Of a stretch of DNA of 64,000 nt, positions 26,799-36,734 are shown in pieces. Position numbers and translations under genes: made by a program. The number at the start of each line of letters is the position of its first letter. Position 1 is the first letter of the stretch. Origin of the DNA: Brevibacterium aurantiacum (lineage in GTDB: Bacteria; Actinomycetota; Actinomycetes; Actinomycetales; Brevibacteriaceae); NCBI RefSeq assembly GCF_007558825.1, contig NZ_VLTK01000003.1:434001-498000 (forward strand), written 5' to 3'. The notes beneath the pieces were generated by a model. That model ran no database searches and was not told the origin of the DNA. It saw only the letters and a program-made list of their open reading frames with translations.

Positions 26799-27692
26799 CT
26801 ATCCGACCGAGACACGATCTTTGAGGCTCTCGAATGTCTTGGGTCCGATCCCCTGGACAAGCAGCAGATCTTCGATGCTGGTGAAGGGCTGTACTTCGCG
26901 GTAGGCGATGATCGACTCGGCCGTCACCGGTCCGACTCCCGGCAGCGTCTCCAGAGTCGCGAGATCAGCCGTATTGAGATCCACCTGTGCGCCCTGCTCT
27001 GCAGCCCCACCGTCGGAGGCACCGGCCGCGCTGGCTGCTCCGCTGCCGGGAGCACCAGCTGCGCTGTCTCCTCCCTCACTGCCGGTCCCTGCGCCCCCTG
27101 CCGCCTTCGATTCGGCACTGCCGGGATCGGCGCTTCCGGGTTCTGCTTCCTCTCCGTGGGCGGGGATGTGGATCTGCTCGCCGTCTTGGAGGATGCGAGC
27201 GAGGTTGATAGCCTCCGCATCCGCCTGTTCCTTCAGTCCGCCTGCCTTCTCCACGGCGTCCTGGACTCGAGCTCCAGCGCTCAGGGTCACGACTGAGGGT
27301 CTCTTCACCGCCCCGGTGATATGGACGACGACCGTGCCGGGATCGACGCTCTGGACTGCCGGCGTGGCTTCGTCTGCAGCAGCTTGGTTCTGTCCTGGAG
27401 ATGCCCCCGCCTTCGTCTCGGTCGAGGTCGCTCCTCCGCCGGAGGCCGAACCCTCCTGGACCCCAGTGGCGGCAGGCTGTGGGGCCGGGCGAAGAATGAG
27501 AAAGGCCATGACGAGCACAGCAATGGTAGCGACGGTCACCGCGACGAGGATCGGCAGACGCACCCGGCGCGGCTCGACCGGCTCCTCTTCGCCTTCGCTG
27601 TCGCTTCCGAAGACGTCTCCTGGGACCCATCCGCCGCGTTCGGCGCTGGAGTTGATGAGGCCTGCGAAGCGATCATCGGGAGAGACAGCCAT
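26799..27692 (-). CDS. comEA: ComEA DNA receptor
   Basis: 297 aa. A short cytoplasmic head, one membrane helix at about 46-67 (LPILVAVTVATIAVLVMAFLI), an SLBB domain (VVVHITGAVKRPSVVTL) and a C-terminal helix-hairpin-helix domain (VDLNTADLATLETLPGVGP) that binds double-stranded DNA outside the cell. Ala/Gly/Ser-rich linkers join them. Precedes comEC with a gap of about 40 bases. TAGCTT lies 6 bases before the ATG. Confidence 0.93.
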   Translation of the reverse strand: MAVSPDDRFAGLINSSAERGGWVPGDVFGSDSEGEEEPVEPRRVRLPILVAVTVATIAVLVMAFLILRPAPQPAATGVQEGSASGGGATSTETKAGASPGQNQAAADEATPAVQSVDPGTVVVHITGAVKRPSVVTLSAGARVQDAVEKAGGLKEQADAEAINLARILQDGEQIHIPAHGEEAEPGSADPGSAESKAAGGAGTGSEGGDSAAGAPGSGAASAAGASDGGAAEQGAQVDLNTADLATLETLPGVGPVTAESIIAYREVQPFTSIEDLLLVQGIGPKTFESLKDRVSVG

Positions 27693-27698
27693 GTCGAC

Positions 27699-27704
27699 AA
27701 GCTA
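27699..27704 (-). promoter_or_regulatory. -10-like box upstream of comEA
   Basis: TAGCTT on the minus strand ends 6 bases before the comEA ATG. Fits leaderless transcription of comEA-comEC. Confidence 0.45.
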
Positions 27705-27838
27705 AGGGCAGCTGCTTCGATCGCACCAGGGCCGAAATGCCGCCTGTGGAAACCGTTCGCCGGTCCACACCTCAAACGCACATGAGTCGGACCGTCGTCC
27801 ACAGTTCAACGAACGTGAGTGGCCCTGCGGTAAGGAGA

Positions 27839-28714
27839 TCAGGGTCTGGTCTGGACCGTGATACCGATCGTGCCGGAGCCGACGTGGGCGGTGATGATGG
27901 TCGACAAGGTTCGAAACGTCGTCGGCAGACCGGCACCTTCGATCTGCTCGCGCAGCATGACCACATCGGGGTGGGAGGGTTCACCGTCCGCGTGCTGGAT
28001 CTCCACGTAGACGTCCTGCTCATCGGAGTCGATCTCTGTCGCGGCTTCACCGGCCAGCGCAACCATGCGCTCCAGTGCCTTCGTGCGTGTCCGGACCCTC
28101 GCGACAGGAGCGACGACACCAGCGTTGAGTCCAAGCACCGGAACGATCTGCAGGGCTCGGCCCAGCAGTGAGGAGGCGGCGCCGATGCGACCACCTCGGC
28201 GCAGGTGCTCCAAGGTCTCCGGAGCGAATGCGGTTCGAGTCTCGTCAGCGCACCAGTCGGCGACTGTGCCGGCGATCGATGCCACGTCGTGTCCCTGCGA
28301 GATTCCGGCGGCCGCGATCGCCAGAGCACCGGCCAGTCCCGCCGAGGTGGTTCGGGAGTCGACGACATTGATCAGCGACTCTTCGTTCTGTGCTGCGGCC
28401 ACGGCCGAGTCGCGGGTCCCGGAGAGATCTCCGGAAATGGTCACGGTGATGATCGACTCGGCACCATGATCAAGCAACGTCGCATAGGCGTTCGCGAACT
28501 GAGCAGGTGTCGCCATGGACGTCGACACCTCGGCGCCCTCGTCCATCTTCCGGCACAGGTCTCCAGCGGCGAGTTCCCCGTCGGTGAAGGCGACCCCTCC
28601 GACGAGCACCGTCAGGGGAACGACGGCGAAGAGATCACCGGTGATCTCACGCAGCGTGGCTTCCTCTGCATCCGACAGCTGGGCCGTCGAATCAGTGACC
28701 AGGCCGATCCTCAT
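27839..28714 (-). CDS. DegV family fatty-acid-binding protein
   Basis: 291 aa. Starts MRIGLVTDSTAQL and contains TSMATPAQF, ITVTISGDLSGT and VVDSRTTSAGLAG, the DegV lipid-binding features. Relatives bind a fatty acid for fatty-acid kinase (FakB role); no fakA is seen in this window. The ATG at 28714 overlaps the upstream UDP-glucose dehydrogenase stop as ATGA. A longer frame to 28756 is rejected. Confidence 0.9.
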   Translation of the reverse strand: MRIGLVTDSTAQLSDAEEATLREITGDLFAVVPLTVLVGGVAFTDGELAAGDLCRKMDEGAEVSTSMATPAQFANAYATLLDHGAESIITVTISGDLSGTRDSAVAAAQNEESLINVVDSRTTSAGLAGALAIAAAGISQGHDVASIAGTVADWCADETRTAFAPETLEHLRRGGRIGAASSLLGRALQIVPVLGLNAGVVAPVARVRTRTKALERMVALAGEAATEIDSDEQDVYVEIQHADGEPSHPDVVMLREQIEGAGLPTTFRTLSTIITAHVGSGTIGITVQTRP

Positions 28715-30018
28715 GGACGGCCCAGAGCCCGATATGTCCATCCAGCTGAGCGCCACACCTGCGGAGTCAGCACATTCCTGCCATCGATGAGGACTTTGCC
28801 CGCCACCAGCGACGCCGTGGCGACCGGATCAAGATCCCGATATTCCTGCCACTCCGTCAGCAGCAGCACCGCATCGGCACCAGCCAGCGCCTGAGAGGCA
28901 TCAGCCACGTAGTTCAGCTCGGGAAACGATCGTGCGGCATTGTCGATCGCCTGCGGATCCGTCACCGTAACCACACCGCCCTGCGTCGCAATCAGCCGCG
29001 CCACCGCCAGAGCAGGCGAATCCCTGACATCGTCGCTGTTGGGTTTGAACGCGGCACCGAGGACCGTGATCTTCTTCCCGATGAACGAGCCGTCCAAAGT
29101 ATCCCGGGCAATGTCGACCATGCGCACACGCCGACGCATGTTGATCGAATCGATCTCACGCAGGAACGCCACCGCCTGGTCAGCCCCCAGCTCACCGGCA
29201 CGCGCCATGAATGCACGGATGTCCTTGGGCAGACACCCACCGCCGAAGCCGAGTCCGGCATTGAGGAACTTCCGTCCGATGCGATCATCCATCCCGATCG
29301 CATCCGCCAGCTGAGTCACATCCGCGCCCGAGGCTTCGCACAGCTCAGCCATAGCATTGATGAACGAGATCTTCGTGGCCAGGAACGAGTTCGCAGCGGT
29401 CTTGACCAGCTCGGCCGTCGCGAAGTCTGTGACCATTCGCGGGGTCTGGTCCGCCAGCATCGTCGCATACACTTCGTCGAGGACTGCTGTGGCCCGCTCG
29501 CCGGACTCGCCCTCAGCTACGCCGTAGACCAGACGATTCGGGTGCAGTGTGTCCTCAACTGCATGGCCCTCACGCAGGAACTCCGGATTCCACATCAGAG
29601 ACGCACCCGTGGGAGCCAGCACAGAGGCCAGACGCTCAGCGGTGCCGACAGGAACCGTGGACTTACCCACAACCACAGACGTCGAAGTCAGGTGGGGAAC
29701 CAGCGAATCTACTGCGGCATCGACAAACGTGACATCGGCTGCGAACTCCCCGGGCTTCTGCGGAGTCCCGACACACACGAAATGGATCGCCGAATCCGCG
29801 ACACGCGAGACATCGGTGGTGAACTCGAGACTGCCGAGATTCTGACCCTTCACCAGCAATTCACTCAGGCCCGGTTCGAAGAACGGCGGCCGACCAGAGG
29901 TCAGCGCCGCAATCTTGTCTGCGTCGACGTCGACGCCGACCACCTCGTGTCCCAGTGATGCCATAGCCGCCGCATGCACAGCACCCAAGTATCCGCACCC
30001 GATGACTGAAATCTTCAA
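28711..30018 (-). CDS. UDP-glucose 6-dehydrogenase
   Basis: 435 aa. Rossmann motif GCGYLGAVHA at the N-terminus; catalytic Cys262 in GFGGGCLPKD; the middle carries STVPVGTAERL and NPEFLREG. Makes UDP-glucuronate from UDP-glucose with two NAD+, for envelope polysaccharides. The start is a TTG at 30018, with AGGGAG about 8 nt upstream. Coupled to degV by an ATGA overlap, an unusual pair. Confidence 0.93.
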   Translation of the reverse strand: MKISVIGCGYLGAVHAAAMASLGHEVVGVDVDADKIAALTSGRPPFFEPGLSELLVKGQNLGSLEFTTDVSRVADSAIHFVCVGTPQKPGEFAADVTFVDAAVDSLVPHLTSTSVVVGKSTVPVGTAERLASVLAPTGASLMWNPEFLREGHAVEDTLHPNRLVYGVAEGESGERATAVLDEVYATMLADQTPRMVTDFATAELVKTAANSFLATKISFINAMAELCEASGADVTQLADAIGMDDRIGRKFLNAGLGFGGGCLPKDIRAFMARAGELGADQAVAFLREIDSINMRRRVRMVDIARDTLDGSFIGKKITVLGAAFKPNSDDVRDSPALAVARLIATQGGVVTVTDPQAIDNAARSFPELNYVADASQALAGADAVLLLTEWQEYRDLDPVATASLVAGKVLIDGRNVLTPQVWRSAGWTYRALGRP

Positions 30019-30099
30019 CCCGTGTTCTCCCTGCTTCGTCCCGGCGTTTCAGCCACACTATATGCCACTAGGTTCCACGATATCTGCAGGTTGAAACAG

Positions 30100-30105
30100 T
30101 ACCCT
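30100..30105 (+). promoter_or_regulatory. -10 box TACCCT before the 30113 gene
   Basis: TACCCT ends 7 bases before the GTG at 30113, with no Shine-Dalgarno between. Candidate leaderless promoter. Confidence 0.45.
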
Positions 30106-30112
30106 TGGAATT

Positions 30113-30808
30113 GTGAAGCGTTTCTTTGATTTCCTGACCAACTCACCGGCAGCCGTGACATTCGCGGTGCTCAGCGTTCTGGGCATCGTGGTCTTCGCTG
30201 TGCCCGGACTGCATCCGTTCGCCTGGATCCTCGGCCTCGTTCTGTGCCTGGGCGTCATCGGGGCCCTGCTTATGTTCCATGGGGAGTGGCGACGGGCGCA
30301 GACACAGATCGATTCCCTGCGCCAGCTGCTGAGCACCGAGCGCGGGCGCCTCGACACGCTGGGACTGACCCCCGTCGACGAAGAGGTCACTGCGCTGCCC
30401 GACGAAGAGCGAGCACAGCGGATCCTGGACCTGCTCCCGGATTCTGCCGGTCTGGTGCAGTCGCTGCGTCTTGACGCGACCTACGGGGCGCTCGAAGTCG
30501 ACGAACTCGAGCCGCTGCACACGTTCAGGCAGGAATTCTCGAAGTCCAGCTTCGACAATTCACGCTCGCACACCGCGTTCATGAATCTCTATCGCGCGGC
30601 CGAGGCTCTCTCGATCTGGGTCAACGAAGAGACGCGGCCGCTGGCCGACGATATGACGAAGCGAGAGATCCGTCCAGGTGACACCCGCAAGGGTGGCTGG
30701 CGAGAGTACACAGAAGCACGCAGCCGCGGCGAGAGCTTGGGCGACAGGTTCGTCTCCGCTCGGTGGGAATTCAACCAGACAGCATTGGAACTCGGACTCG
30801 TCGCCTGA
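30113..30808 (+). CDS. Membrane protein of unknown function
   Basis: 231 aa. Two adjacent membrane helices near the N-terminus (about residues 12-32 and 35-55), a coiled-coil-like stretch (EWRRAQTQIDSLRQLLSTERGRL) and a soluble C-terminal domain of about 130 residues (FMNLYRAAEALSIWVNEETRP, WEFNQTALELGLVA). I do not recognise a family. Transcribed alone and convergent with nadE, 20 bases apart. Confidence 0.7.
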   Translation: MKRFFDFLTNSPAAVTFAVLSVLGIVVFAVPGLHPFAWILGLVLCLGVIGALLMFHGEWRRAQTQIDSLRQLLSTERGRLDTLGLTPVDEEVTALPDEERAQRILDLLPDSAGLVQSLRLDATYGALEVDELEPLHTFRQEFSKSSFDNSRSHTAFMNLYRAAEALSIWVNEETRPLADDMTKREIRPGDTRKGGWREYTEARSRGESLGDRFVSARWEFNQTALELGLVA

Positions 30809-30828
30809 GCCGAATCAGTGGCGCCGAG

Positions 30829-31662
30829 TCAGTGGCGGATCCACCACGAATCGGTCGGTGTTACCGGAGTCCGACGTTTGTGCTCGGTGGCACGGTACTT
30901 CTCGATGAGTGTCGCAGCCGCGGACTTGTCGATGTCTCTGCCCTCGAGGAAGTCGTCGATCTGGTCATAGCTGAGCCCCAGTGACGACTCATCAGTCTGG
31001 CCAGGTTCGTCATCGAGCAGGTCCGCTGTCGGAGCTTTGTGCGCTAGGTGCTCGGGCGCGCCGAGGTGGGCAAGCAGTGCTCGTCCCTGCCGCTTGTTCA
31101 GCCCGGCCAGCGGCACCACATCGACACCGCCGTCGCCGAATTTGGTGAAGAAGCCGGTGACCGCCTCGGCAGCGTGATCGGTGCCCGCGACAAGGAGCCG
31201 CTTCTCCCCCGCCAGCTCGAACTGAGCGACCATCCGCATCCGTGCCTTGACGTTGCCCTTGCCGAAGTCGGTGATGGCGTCTCCGGTGGCGTTCTCATAT
31301 TCCGCGGCCGCTGCGTCTGTGGCCGAACCGATGTTGATGACGATTTCGTGGTCGGCGCGGATGAAACCCATTGCATCCTGAGCGTCACTCTCATCGGCCT
31401 GAACGTGATGCGGCAGACGGATCGCCCAGAATTCCGCTCTCGCTCCCCGCCGACGCAGCTCCTCGACCGCCAATTGGCACAGGCGTCCGGCCAGGGTCGA
31501 GTCCTGGCCGCCGCTGATACCCAAGGTCAGGCCTCTGACGCCCGTTGTCAGGATGTAGTCGACAAGGAATTCGACACGCCGAGCGACCTCCGTCGCCGGA
31601 TCGATTGTCGGCCTCACACCCAGGGTGTGCCGGATCTCATCCCGAGTAGCTTCCATTGACAT
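30829..31662 (-). CDS. nadE: Ammonia-dependent NAD+ synthetase
   Basis: 277 aa; forms NAD+ from deamido-NAD+, ATP and ammonia. The PP-loop SGGQDS is at 50-55, with [20 protein letters not shown] and the C-terminal KRRTPVTP block. There is no glutaminase domain, so it is the short NH3-using form rather than the fused glutamine form known from mycobacteria. GGAA lies 4 nt before the ATG. Follows leuS by 33 bases. Confidence 0.95.
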   Translation of the reverse strand: MSMEATRDEIRHTLGVRPTIDPATEVARRVEFLVDYILTTGVRGLTLGISGGQDSTLAGRLCQLAVEELRRRGARAEFWAIRLPHHVQADESDAQDAMGFIRADHEIVINIGSATDAAAAEYENATGDAITDFGKGNVKARMRMVAQFELAGEKRLLVAGTDHAAEAVTGFFTKFGDGGVDVVPLAGLNKRQGRALLAHLGAPEHLAHKAPTADLLDDEPGQTDESSLGLSYDQIDDFLEGRDIDKSAAATLIEKYRATEHKRRTPVTPTDSWWIRH

Positions 31663-31695
31663 ATGTTTCCAACCCTTCCGGGCAGACGCCGACGC

Positions 31696-34620
31696 TCAGG
31701 CGTCGGGGACGATATTGACCAATTTGGGCGCACGAACGATGACCTTGCGCACTCCGGCCCCGTCGAGCGCTTTGAGGGCATTCGGTGATTCCAGTGCCAG
31801 CTTCTCCAGATCCTCTGCCGAGATATCGGGATCGACCTCGAGCCTGGCACGCACCTTGCCCTTGACCTGGACTACACAGGTGACCTGGTCGGCGACCAGG
31901 TGCTGTGGGTCCGCGATGGGGAAGGTCGCATAGGTCACCGTCGATGTGCGTCCCAGCTTCGTCCACAGCTCTTCGGCCAGGTGCGGCGCGAAGGGCGAGA
32001 GCATGATCGCCAGCGGTTCGAGCACGTCGGCCGTGGCTCCACCCTGCTTCGTCGCATGATTCGTGAGCACGATCAGCTTCGAGATCGCGGTGTTGAAGCG
32101 CAGGTGGTCCATATCGTCTCGGACGCCGTCGATGACTTGGTGAAGGACCTTGAGCGTCTCCGGATCGGCCGCACCGTCCCTGATGACGGACTCACCGGTG
32201 GTCTCATCCACGAACAGACGCCACACGCGCTGCAGGAACCTCTGCGCGCCGACGACGGCACGCGTCTCCCAGGGGCGAGCCTGTTCGATCGGTCCCATCG
32301 ACATCTCATAGACGCGGAATGTGTCTGCACCGTACGCGTCATACATCTCATCGGGAGAGACGGAGTTCTTCAGCGACTTGCCGATCTTGCCGTACTCACG
32401 GTTGACCTGCGAACCGTCGTACCAGAAGCTCGACTCGCCCTTGTCATCGGTCCTCTCCTCCACCTCGGCGGCGGGAACGTAGACCCCACGTGAGTCGGTG
32501 TAGGCGTAGGCCTGGATGTAGCCCTGATTGACCAGACGATGGAACGGCTCCGACGAGGTGACGTGGCCCAGGTCGAACAGGATCTTGTGCCAGAACCGGG
32601 CGTAGAGAAGATGCAGAACCGAGTGCTCGGCACCGCCCACGTAGAGGTCGGCGCCGCCGCGCGGCTTGGATTCGCGTGGACCCATCCAGTAGTTCTCGTT
32701 GACCGGGTCCACGATACGATCGCTGTTGTGCGGATCGGCGTAGCGCAGCTGGTACCAGGACGATCCGGCCCAGTTGGGCATCGTGTTCGTCTCGCGGTAG
32801 TACCTCTGCGGACCATCGCCCAGGTCGAGTTCGACCTCGACCCAGTCGCGATTGCGCCCCAGTGCAGGTTCCGGATGACTGTCAGCATCGTCGGCGGCAA
32901 ACGTCCGAGGTGCGAAGTCGTCGACCTCCGGCAGCTCTACCGGCAGCATGGAATCGGGCAGTGCGATGGGGGTGCCAGCCTCGTTGTAGACGATCGGGAA
33001 CGGTTCGCCCCAATAGCGCTGGCGTGAGAACAGCCAATCCCGCAGTCGGTACTGGGTCGACTCGGTGGCCAGACCCTGGCTGGCCAGCCAGTCGGTGATC
33101 GTCGCCTTCGCCGCATCGACTTCGAGACCGTTGATGTCGATCTTGTCGTTGGCGGAGTTGATCATCACCCCGGCGCCGGTGAAGGGAGTGTCCTCATCGT
33201 GGTCGGCTGGAGGCTGCACCGTGCGCACATAGGGCAGTCCGAAGGACTTCGCGAAGTCCCAGTCACGAGCATCCTCCGCCGGAACGGCCATGATCGCGCC
33301 GGTGCCATAGCCCATCAGCACATAGTCGGCGACGAAGACGGGGATCTGCTCCCCGGTCGCAGGATTGATCGCATAGGAACCGGTGAAGATTCCGGTCTTC
33401 TCCTTGCTCTGCTGACGATCCGCGTCAGTCTTCGCCGCCGCGTCCCGCTGGTAGGAGGCGATCGCCTCGGCGGGGCTGGGCTGACCACCGCGCCACGAAT
33501 CGGGCGTCTGCTCATCCCACTCAGCTGCAGTCAGCTCAGCGACCTGCGGATGCTCTGGGCTGAGGACAAGATAGGTGGCGCCGAAGAGCGTGTCCGGACG
33601 GGTCGTGTAGACCTCGACCTGAGTATCTGATTCGGCCACAGGCAGGCGCAGCAGGGCGCCCTTGGAGCGGCCGATCCAGTTGACCTGCATACTGCGAACG
33701 GCCGAAGGCCAATCCAAGTCGTCCAGGTCGTCGATGAGGCGGTCTGCGTAGGCGGTGATGCGCATGTTCCACTGCCGCAGACGGCGGGTGTAGACAGGGA
33801 AGTTGCCACGTTCGGACAGTCCCTCGGCCGTAACTTCCTCGTTCGCGAGCACTGTGCCCAGCCCCGGGCACCAGTTGACCGGGGATTCCGAGACGTAGGC
33901 TAAGCGGTAGTCCTGCAGGATGTCCTCCTGCTCCGCCGGGCTCAGTTCGGCCCAGGGACGAGAGTCAGGTGTCTGTTTGGTTCCCTGCTCGAATGCCTCG
34001 ACCAGTGTAGAGATCGGCCGTGCGGCACCGACGGAATCCTCTCCCTCGGTGGCTGCCTCCGGGTCGTACCAGGAGTTGAAGATCTGCAGGAAGATCCACT
34101 GGGTCCACCGGACGAAGTCGTCGTCGGTGGTCGAGAAGCTGCGGCGTGCGTCGTGGGCAAGCCCCAGCCGACGCAGCTGACGTGTCATGTTCTTGATGTT
34201 CGCATCCGTCGTGATGCGTGGGTGTTGCCCCGTCTGAACCGCGTACAGATCGGCGGGCAGCCCGAAGGCATCATAGGACAGAGCATGCATGACGTTGTGC
34301 CCGCGCATCCGCTGATAGCGGCCGTAGACGTCCGTGCCCAGGTATCCCAGGGGGTGGCCGACGTGCAGTCCCACCCCTGAAGGGTAGGGGAACATGTCCA
34401 TGATGTAGAGGGATTCACGCTCACCGAGAGTCTGTGGCGGAGCATAGGCAGACTCCGAATCCTGTCGATCGAGACTTCCGTCAGCCCGGCTCAGATCGCC
34501 GGTGGGGTTCGGCGCGTGGAAAGTTCCCGCCTGTTCCCATGTGCGCTGCCATGACTTCTCGATCTTCTCGGCCAGCACCGCGTCATAGCGGAAACCGGTC
34601 TCCTCAGGATTCGTCGTCAT
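31696..34620 (-). CDS. leuS: Leucyl-tRNA synthetase
   Basis: 974 aa class I synthetase. The HIGH motif appears as [12 protein letters not shown]; the KMSKS motif as [14 protein letters not shown]; the editing domain carries the [12 protein letters not shown] signature. The N-terminal 60 residues hold an actinobacterial acidic insertion ([19 protein letters not shown]). AGGAAGGT precedes the ATG. Divergent from the acyl-CoA synthetase. Confidence 0.97.
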   Translation of the reverse strand: MTTNPEETGFRYDAVLAEKIEKSWQRTWEQAGTFHAPNPTGDLSRADGSLDRQDSESAYAPPQTLGERESLYIMDMFPYPSGVGLHVGHPLGYLGTDVYGRYQRMRGHNVMHALSYDAFGLPADLYAVQTGQHPRITTDANIKNMTRQLRRLGLAHDARRSFSTTDDDFVRWTQWIFLQIFNSWYDPEAATEGEDSVGAARPISTLVEAFEQGTKQTPDSRPWAELSPAEQEDILQDYRLAYVSESPVNWCPGLGTVLANEEVTAEGLSERGNFPVYTRRLRQWNMRITAYADRLIDDLDDLDWPSAVRSMQVNWIGRSKGALLRLPVAESDTQVEVYTTRPDTLFGATYLVLSPEHPQVAELTAAEWDEQTPDSWRGGQPSPAEAIASYQRDAAAKTDADRQQSKEKTGIFTGSYAINPATGEQIPVFVADYVLMGYGTGAIMAVPAEDARDWDFAKSFGLPYVRTVQPPADHDEDTPFTGAGVMINSANDKIDINGLEVDAAKATITDWLASQGLATESTQYRLRDWLFSRQRYWGEPFPIVYNEAGTPIALPDSMLPVELPEVDDFAPRTFAADDADSHPEPALGRNRDWVEVELDLGDGPQRYYRETNTMPNWAGSSWYQLRYADPHNSDRIVDPVNENYWMGPRESKPRGGADLYVGGAEHSVLHLLYARFWHKILFDLGHVTSSEPFHRLVNQGYIQAYAYTDSRGVYVPAAEVEERTDDKGESSFWYDGSQVNREYGKIGKSLKNSVSPDEMYDAYGADTFRVYEMSMGPIEQARPWETRAVVGAQRFLQRVWRLFVDETTGESVIRDGAADPETLKVLHQVIDGVRDDMDHLRFNTAISKLIVLTNHATKQGGATADVLEPLAIMLSPFAPHLAEELWTKLGRTSTVTYATFPIADPQHLVADQVTCVVQVKGKVRARLEVDPDISAEDLEKLALESPNALKALDGAGVRKVIVRAPKLVNIVPDA

Positions 34621-34746
34621 TACCTTCCTTCACTGACTGGGCGTGAGCGGGTTTCGACCATCGTACTCTGAACATTCCCTGCTTCGACTTGGCTAGACTG
34701 CCAGATAGAGGTGTGAAGTGGTTTTGAGCCTCCAAACGTGAGCGAT

Positions 34747-34775
34747 TTCACCTCACAACGCCAGACCAGTAGGAT
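34747..34775 (+). promoter_or_regulatory. Promoter of the acyl-CoA synthetase gene
   Basis: TTCACC (34747-34752), 17-bp spacer, TAGGAT (34770-34775). The best -35/-10 pair in the intergenic region, 35 bases before the ATG. A second TAGACT lies further upstream near 34695. Confidence 0.55.
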
Positions 34776-34810
34776 AACCGGGCAGTAACTTACGTCACGA
34801 AGGAGACCTC

Positions 34811-36619
34811 ATGAGCCCAGCGACAATGCCCCAATCCACGACCCCGGTCGTCGACTTCAAGGTTGATACGACGTCATCGACGACCGATGTCTTCCTCGCG
34901 AAGGTCGCCGAGGACACGAATCTGCCGTTGCTGGCCAAACCAGTTGAGAACGGCTGGGAGGAAGTGAGCGCCGGCGAATTCCTCACCCAGGTCCGCACAG
35001 CAGCCAAGGGACTCATTGCTTCCGGGGTCGAGGTCGGGGACCGAATCGCGATCTTCGGTCCCACCTCCTTCGAATGGACGCTCAGCGACTACGCCGTGTG
35101 GTTCGCCGGCGCGATCTCGGTTCCGTTCTACGACACTTCTTCCGAAGACCAGTTGGCCTGGATGATCAAAGATGCTGAAGTCGGCCGAGGTCTTGTCAGC
35201 ACACGTGAGCATGCGGACCGGGTCGAAGCCGCCGCGGCCGCCGCCGGCATCGCGGCTCCACAGCTGTGGGTGTGGGACCAAGGAGCCTTCGCCGAGCTCG
35301 AAACGACCGGGCGAGAGATCAGCGATGACGCCCTCGAAGCTCAGCGCTCACAGGTCACCGGCGAATCGGTCGCCACTCTTATCTACACCTCCGGCACCAC
35401 CGGCAAGCCCAAGGGCTGCGTCCTCACACACGGGAACTTCGTGCAGACGGTGCAGGCTGCTCAGGAGCAGATCCCCGAGATCTTCACCGGAGGCATGCGC
35501 GCCCTGTTGTTCCTGCCGCAGGCACATGTCTTTGCCCGCTTCATCGAGGTCCTTGCGATCAGCTCCGGCGCTCTGCTGGCCCACCAGTCCGACCTGACCA
35601 AGCTCACCGACGCGCTTGCCAGCTTCCGTCCATCGTTCATCCTCGGAGTTCCTCGTGTCTTCGAGAAGGTCTTCAACTCGGCACTGGCGACGGCCCAGTC
35701 CGGCGGCAAGGAGAAGATCTTCCGTCGAGCAGAACAGGTCGCGGTCTCCTATTCCAAGGCCACGGATGCCGGCAAGGTCCCGGTCGCGCTCAAGCTGCAG
35801 CATGCGCTCTTCGACAAGCTCGTGTATTCGAAGCTCCGTACGGTCATGGGCAACAACGTCAGTGCAGCGGTATCCGGCGGCGGCCCCCTCGGTGCCCACC
35901 TCGGCCACTTCTTCCGCGGAGTCGGCCTCGTCGTCCTCGAAGGATACGGCCTGACTGAGACGACCGCCCCGATCACTGTCAATGTGCCGGAGAAGTCCAA
36001 GATCGGCACCGTCGGCGTCCCCCTTCCCGGTGTCAGCGTGGCGATCGCACCCGATGGAGAGATTCTGGCCAAGGGCGTCCCCGTCTTCCGCGAATATTGG
36101 AACAATCCCGAGGCCACCGACAAGGAATTCCACGACGGATGGTTCGCCACCGGCGACCTCGGTTCTCTCGACGAGGACGGCTACCTCACGATCAGTGGCC
36201 GCAAGAAGGAGCTCATCGTCACGTCGAGCGGCAAGAACATCGCGCCGGCACCTCTCGAAGATGCACTGCGCCGCCACCCGCTCATCGGCCAGCCCGTCGT
36301 CGTCGGTGACAACCGGAAGTTCATCTCCGCGCTCATCTTCCTCGACTCTGAGATGCTGCCGACATGGTTGAAGAATCATGATCTGCCGGAGATGGACCTG
36401 CGCCAGGCTTCTGCCGACGAAACCGTGAGAGCCACCATCGAGCAGGCAGTCGAGAACGTCAACAGAACCGTGTCACGGGCGGAGGGCATCAAGAAGTTCA
36501 CGATCCTGCCCGTCGAACTCAGCGAAGACAACGGCTACCTATCGGCAAAGCAGTCGGTCAAGCGTCACCTCGTCGGCAAGGACTTCGCCGCCGACATCGA
36601 CGGTCTCTACGCCGACTGA
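34811..36619 (+). CDS. Long-chain fatty-acid-CoA ligase (FadD15-like)
   Basis: 602-aa AMP-forming ligase that activates fatty acids to acyl-CoA. The P-loop signature LIYTSGTTGKPKG is at 190-202; LEGYGLTETTAP, WFATGDLGSLDEDGYLTISGRKKE and the C-terminal lid are intact. The order and length match the FadD15/AMP-dependent long-chain class. Strong ribosome site AAGGAGACCTC. Single-gene transcript. Confidence 0.9.
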   Translation: MSPATMPQSTTPVVDFKVDTTSSTTDVFLAKVAEDTNLPLLAKPVENGWEEVSAGEFLTQVRTAAKGLIASGVEVGDRIAIFGPTSFEWTLSDYAVWFAGAISVPFYDTSSEDQLAWMIKDAEVGRGLVSTREHADRVEAAAAAAGIAAPQLWVWDQGAFAELETTGREISDDALEAQRSQVTGESVATLIYTSGTTGKPKGCVLTHGNFVQTVQAAQEQIPEIFTGGMRALLFLPQAHVFARFIEVLAISSGALLAHQSDLTKLTDALASFRPSFILGVPRVFEKVFNSALATAQSGGKEKIFRRAEQVAVSYSKATDAGKVPVALKLQHALFDKLVYSKLRTVMGNNVSAAVSGGGPLGAHLGHFFRGVGLVVLEGYGLTETTAPITVNVPEKSKIGTVGVPLPGVSVAIAPDGEILAKGVPVFREYWNNPEATDKEFHDGWFATGDLGSLDEDGYLTISGRKKELIVTSSGKNIAPAPLEDALRRHPLIGQPVVVGDNRKFISALIFLDSEMLPTWLKNHDLPEMDLRQASADETVRATIEQAVENVNRTVSRAEGIKKFTILPVELSEDNGYLSAKQSVKRHLVGKDFAADIDGLYAD

Positions 36620-36683
36620 CCACAGCCGGCGAGGCGACGCAGGCCCGCAAGGAGACGTAGCCTGGGATTCAAAGGAGACTACT

Positions 36684-36734
36684 GTGGCACTTGAGCGAAG
36701 GAGTGGACCGTGTCCGATGACAACAGCCAGATGA
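36684..36734 (+). CDS. Possible 16-codon leader peptide overlapping the reductase start
   Basis: A GTG at 36684 follows a near-perfect AAAGGAGA site and opens a 16-codon frame that contains one cysteine and ends in TGA at 36734, 24 bases inside the downstream gene. The two frames differ, so ribosomes on the small ORF would pass the GTG start at 36710. It may be translated as a regulatory leader; it could also be chance. Confidence 0.3.
   Translation: MALERRSGPCPMTTAR

Noticed and set aside
32350-32420. Unusual KIGKS in place of KMSKS in leuS
   Set aside because: This form is, as far as I recall, common in actinobacterial LeuRS and not a defect.
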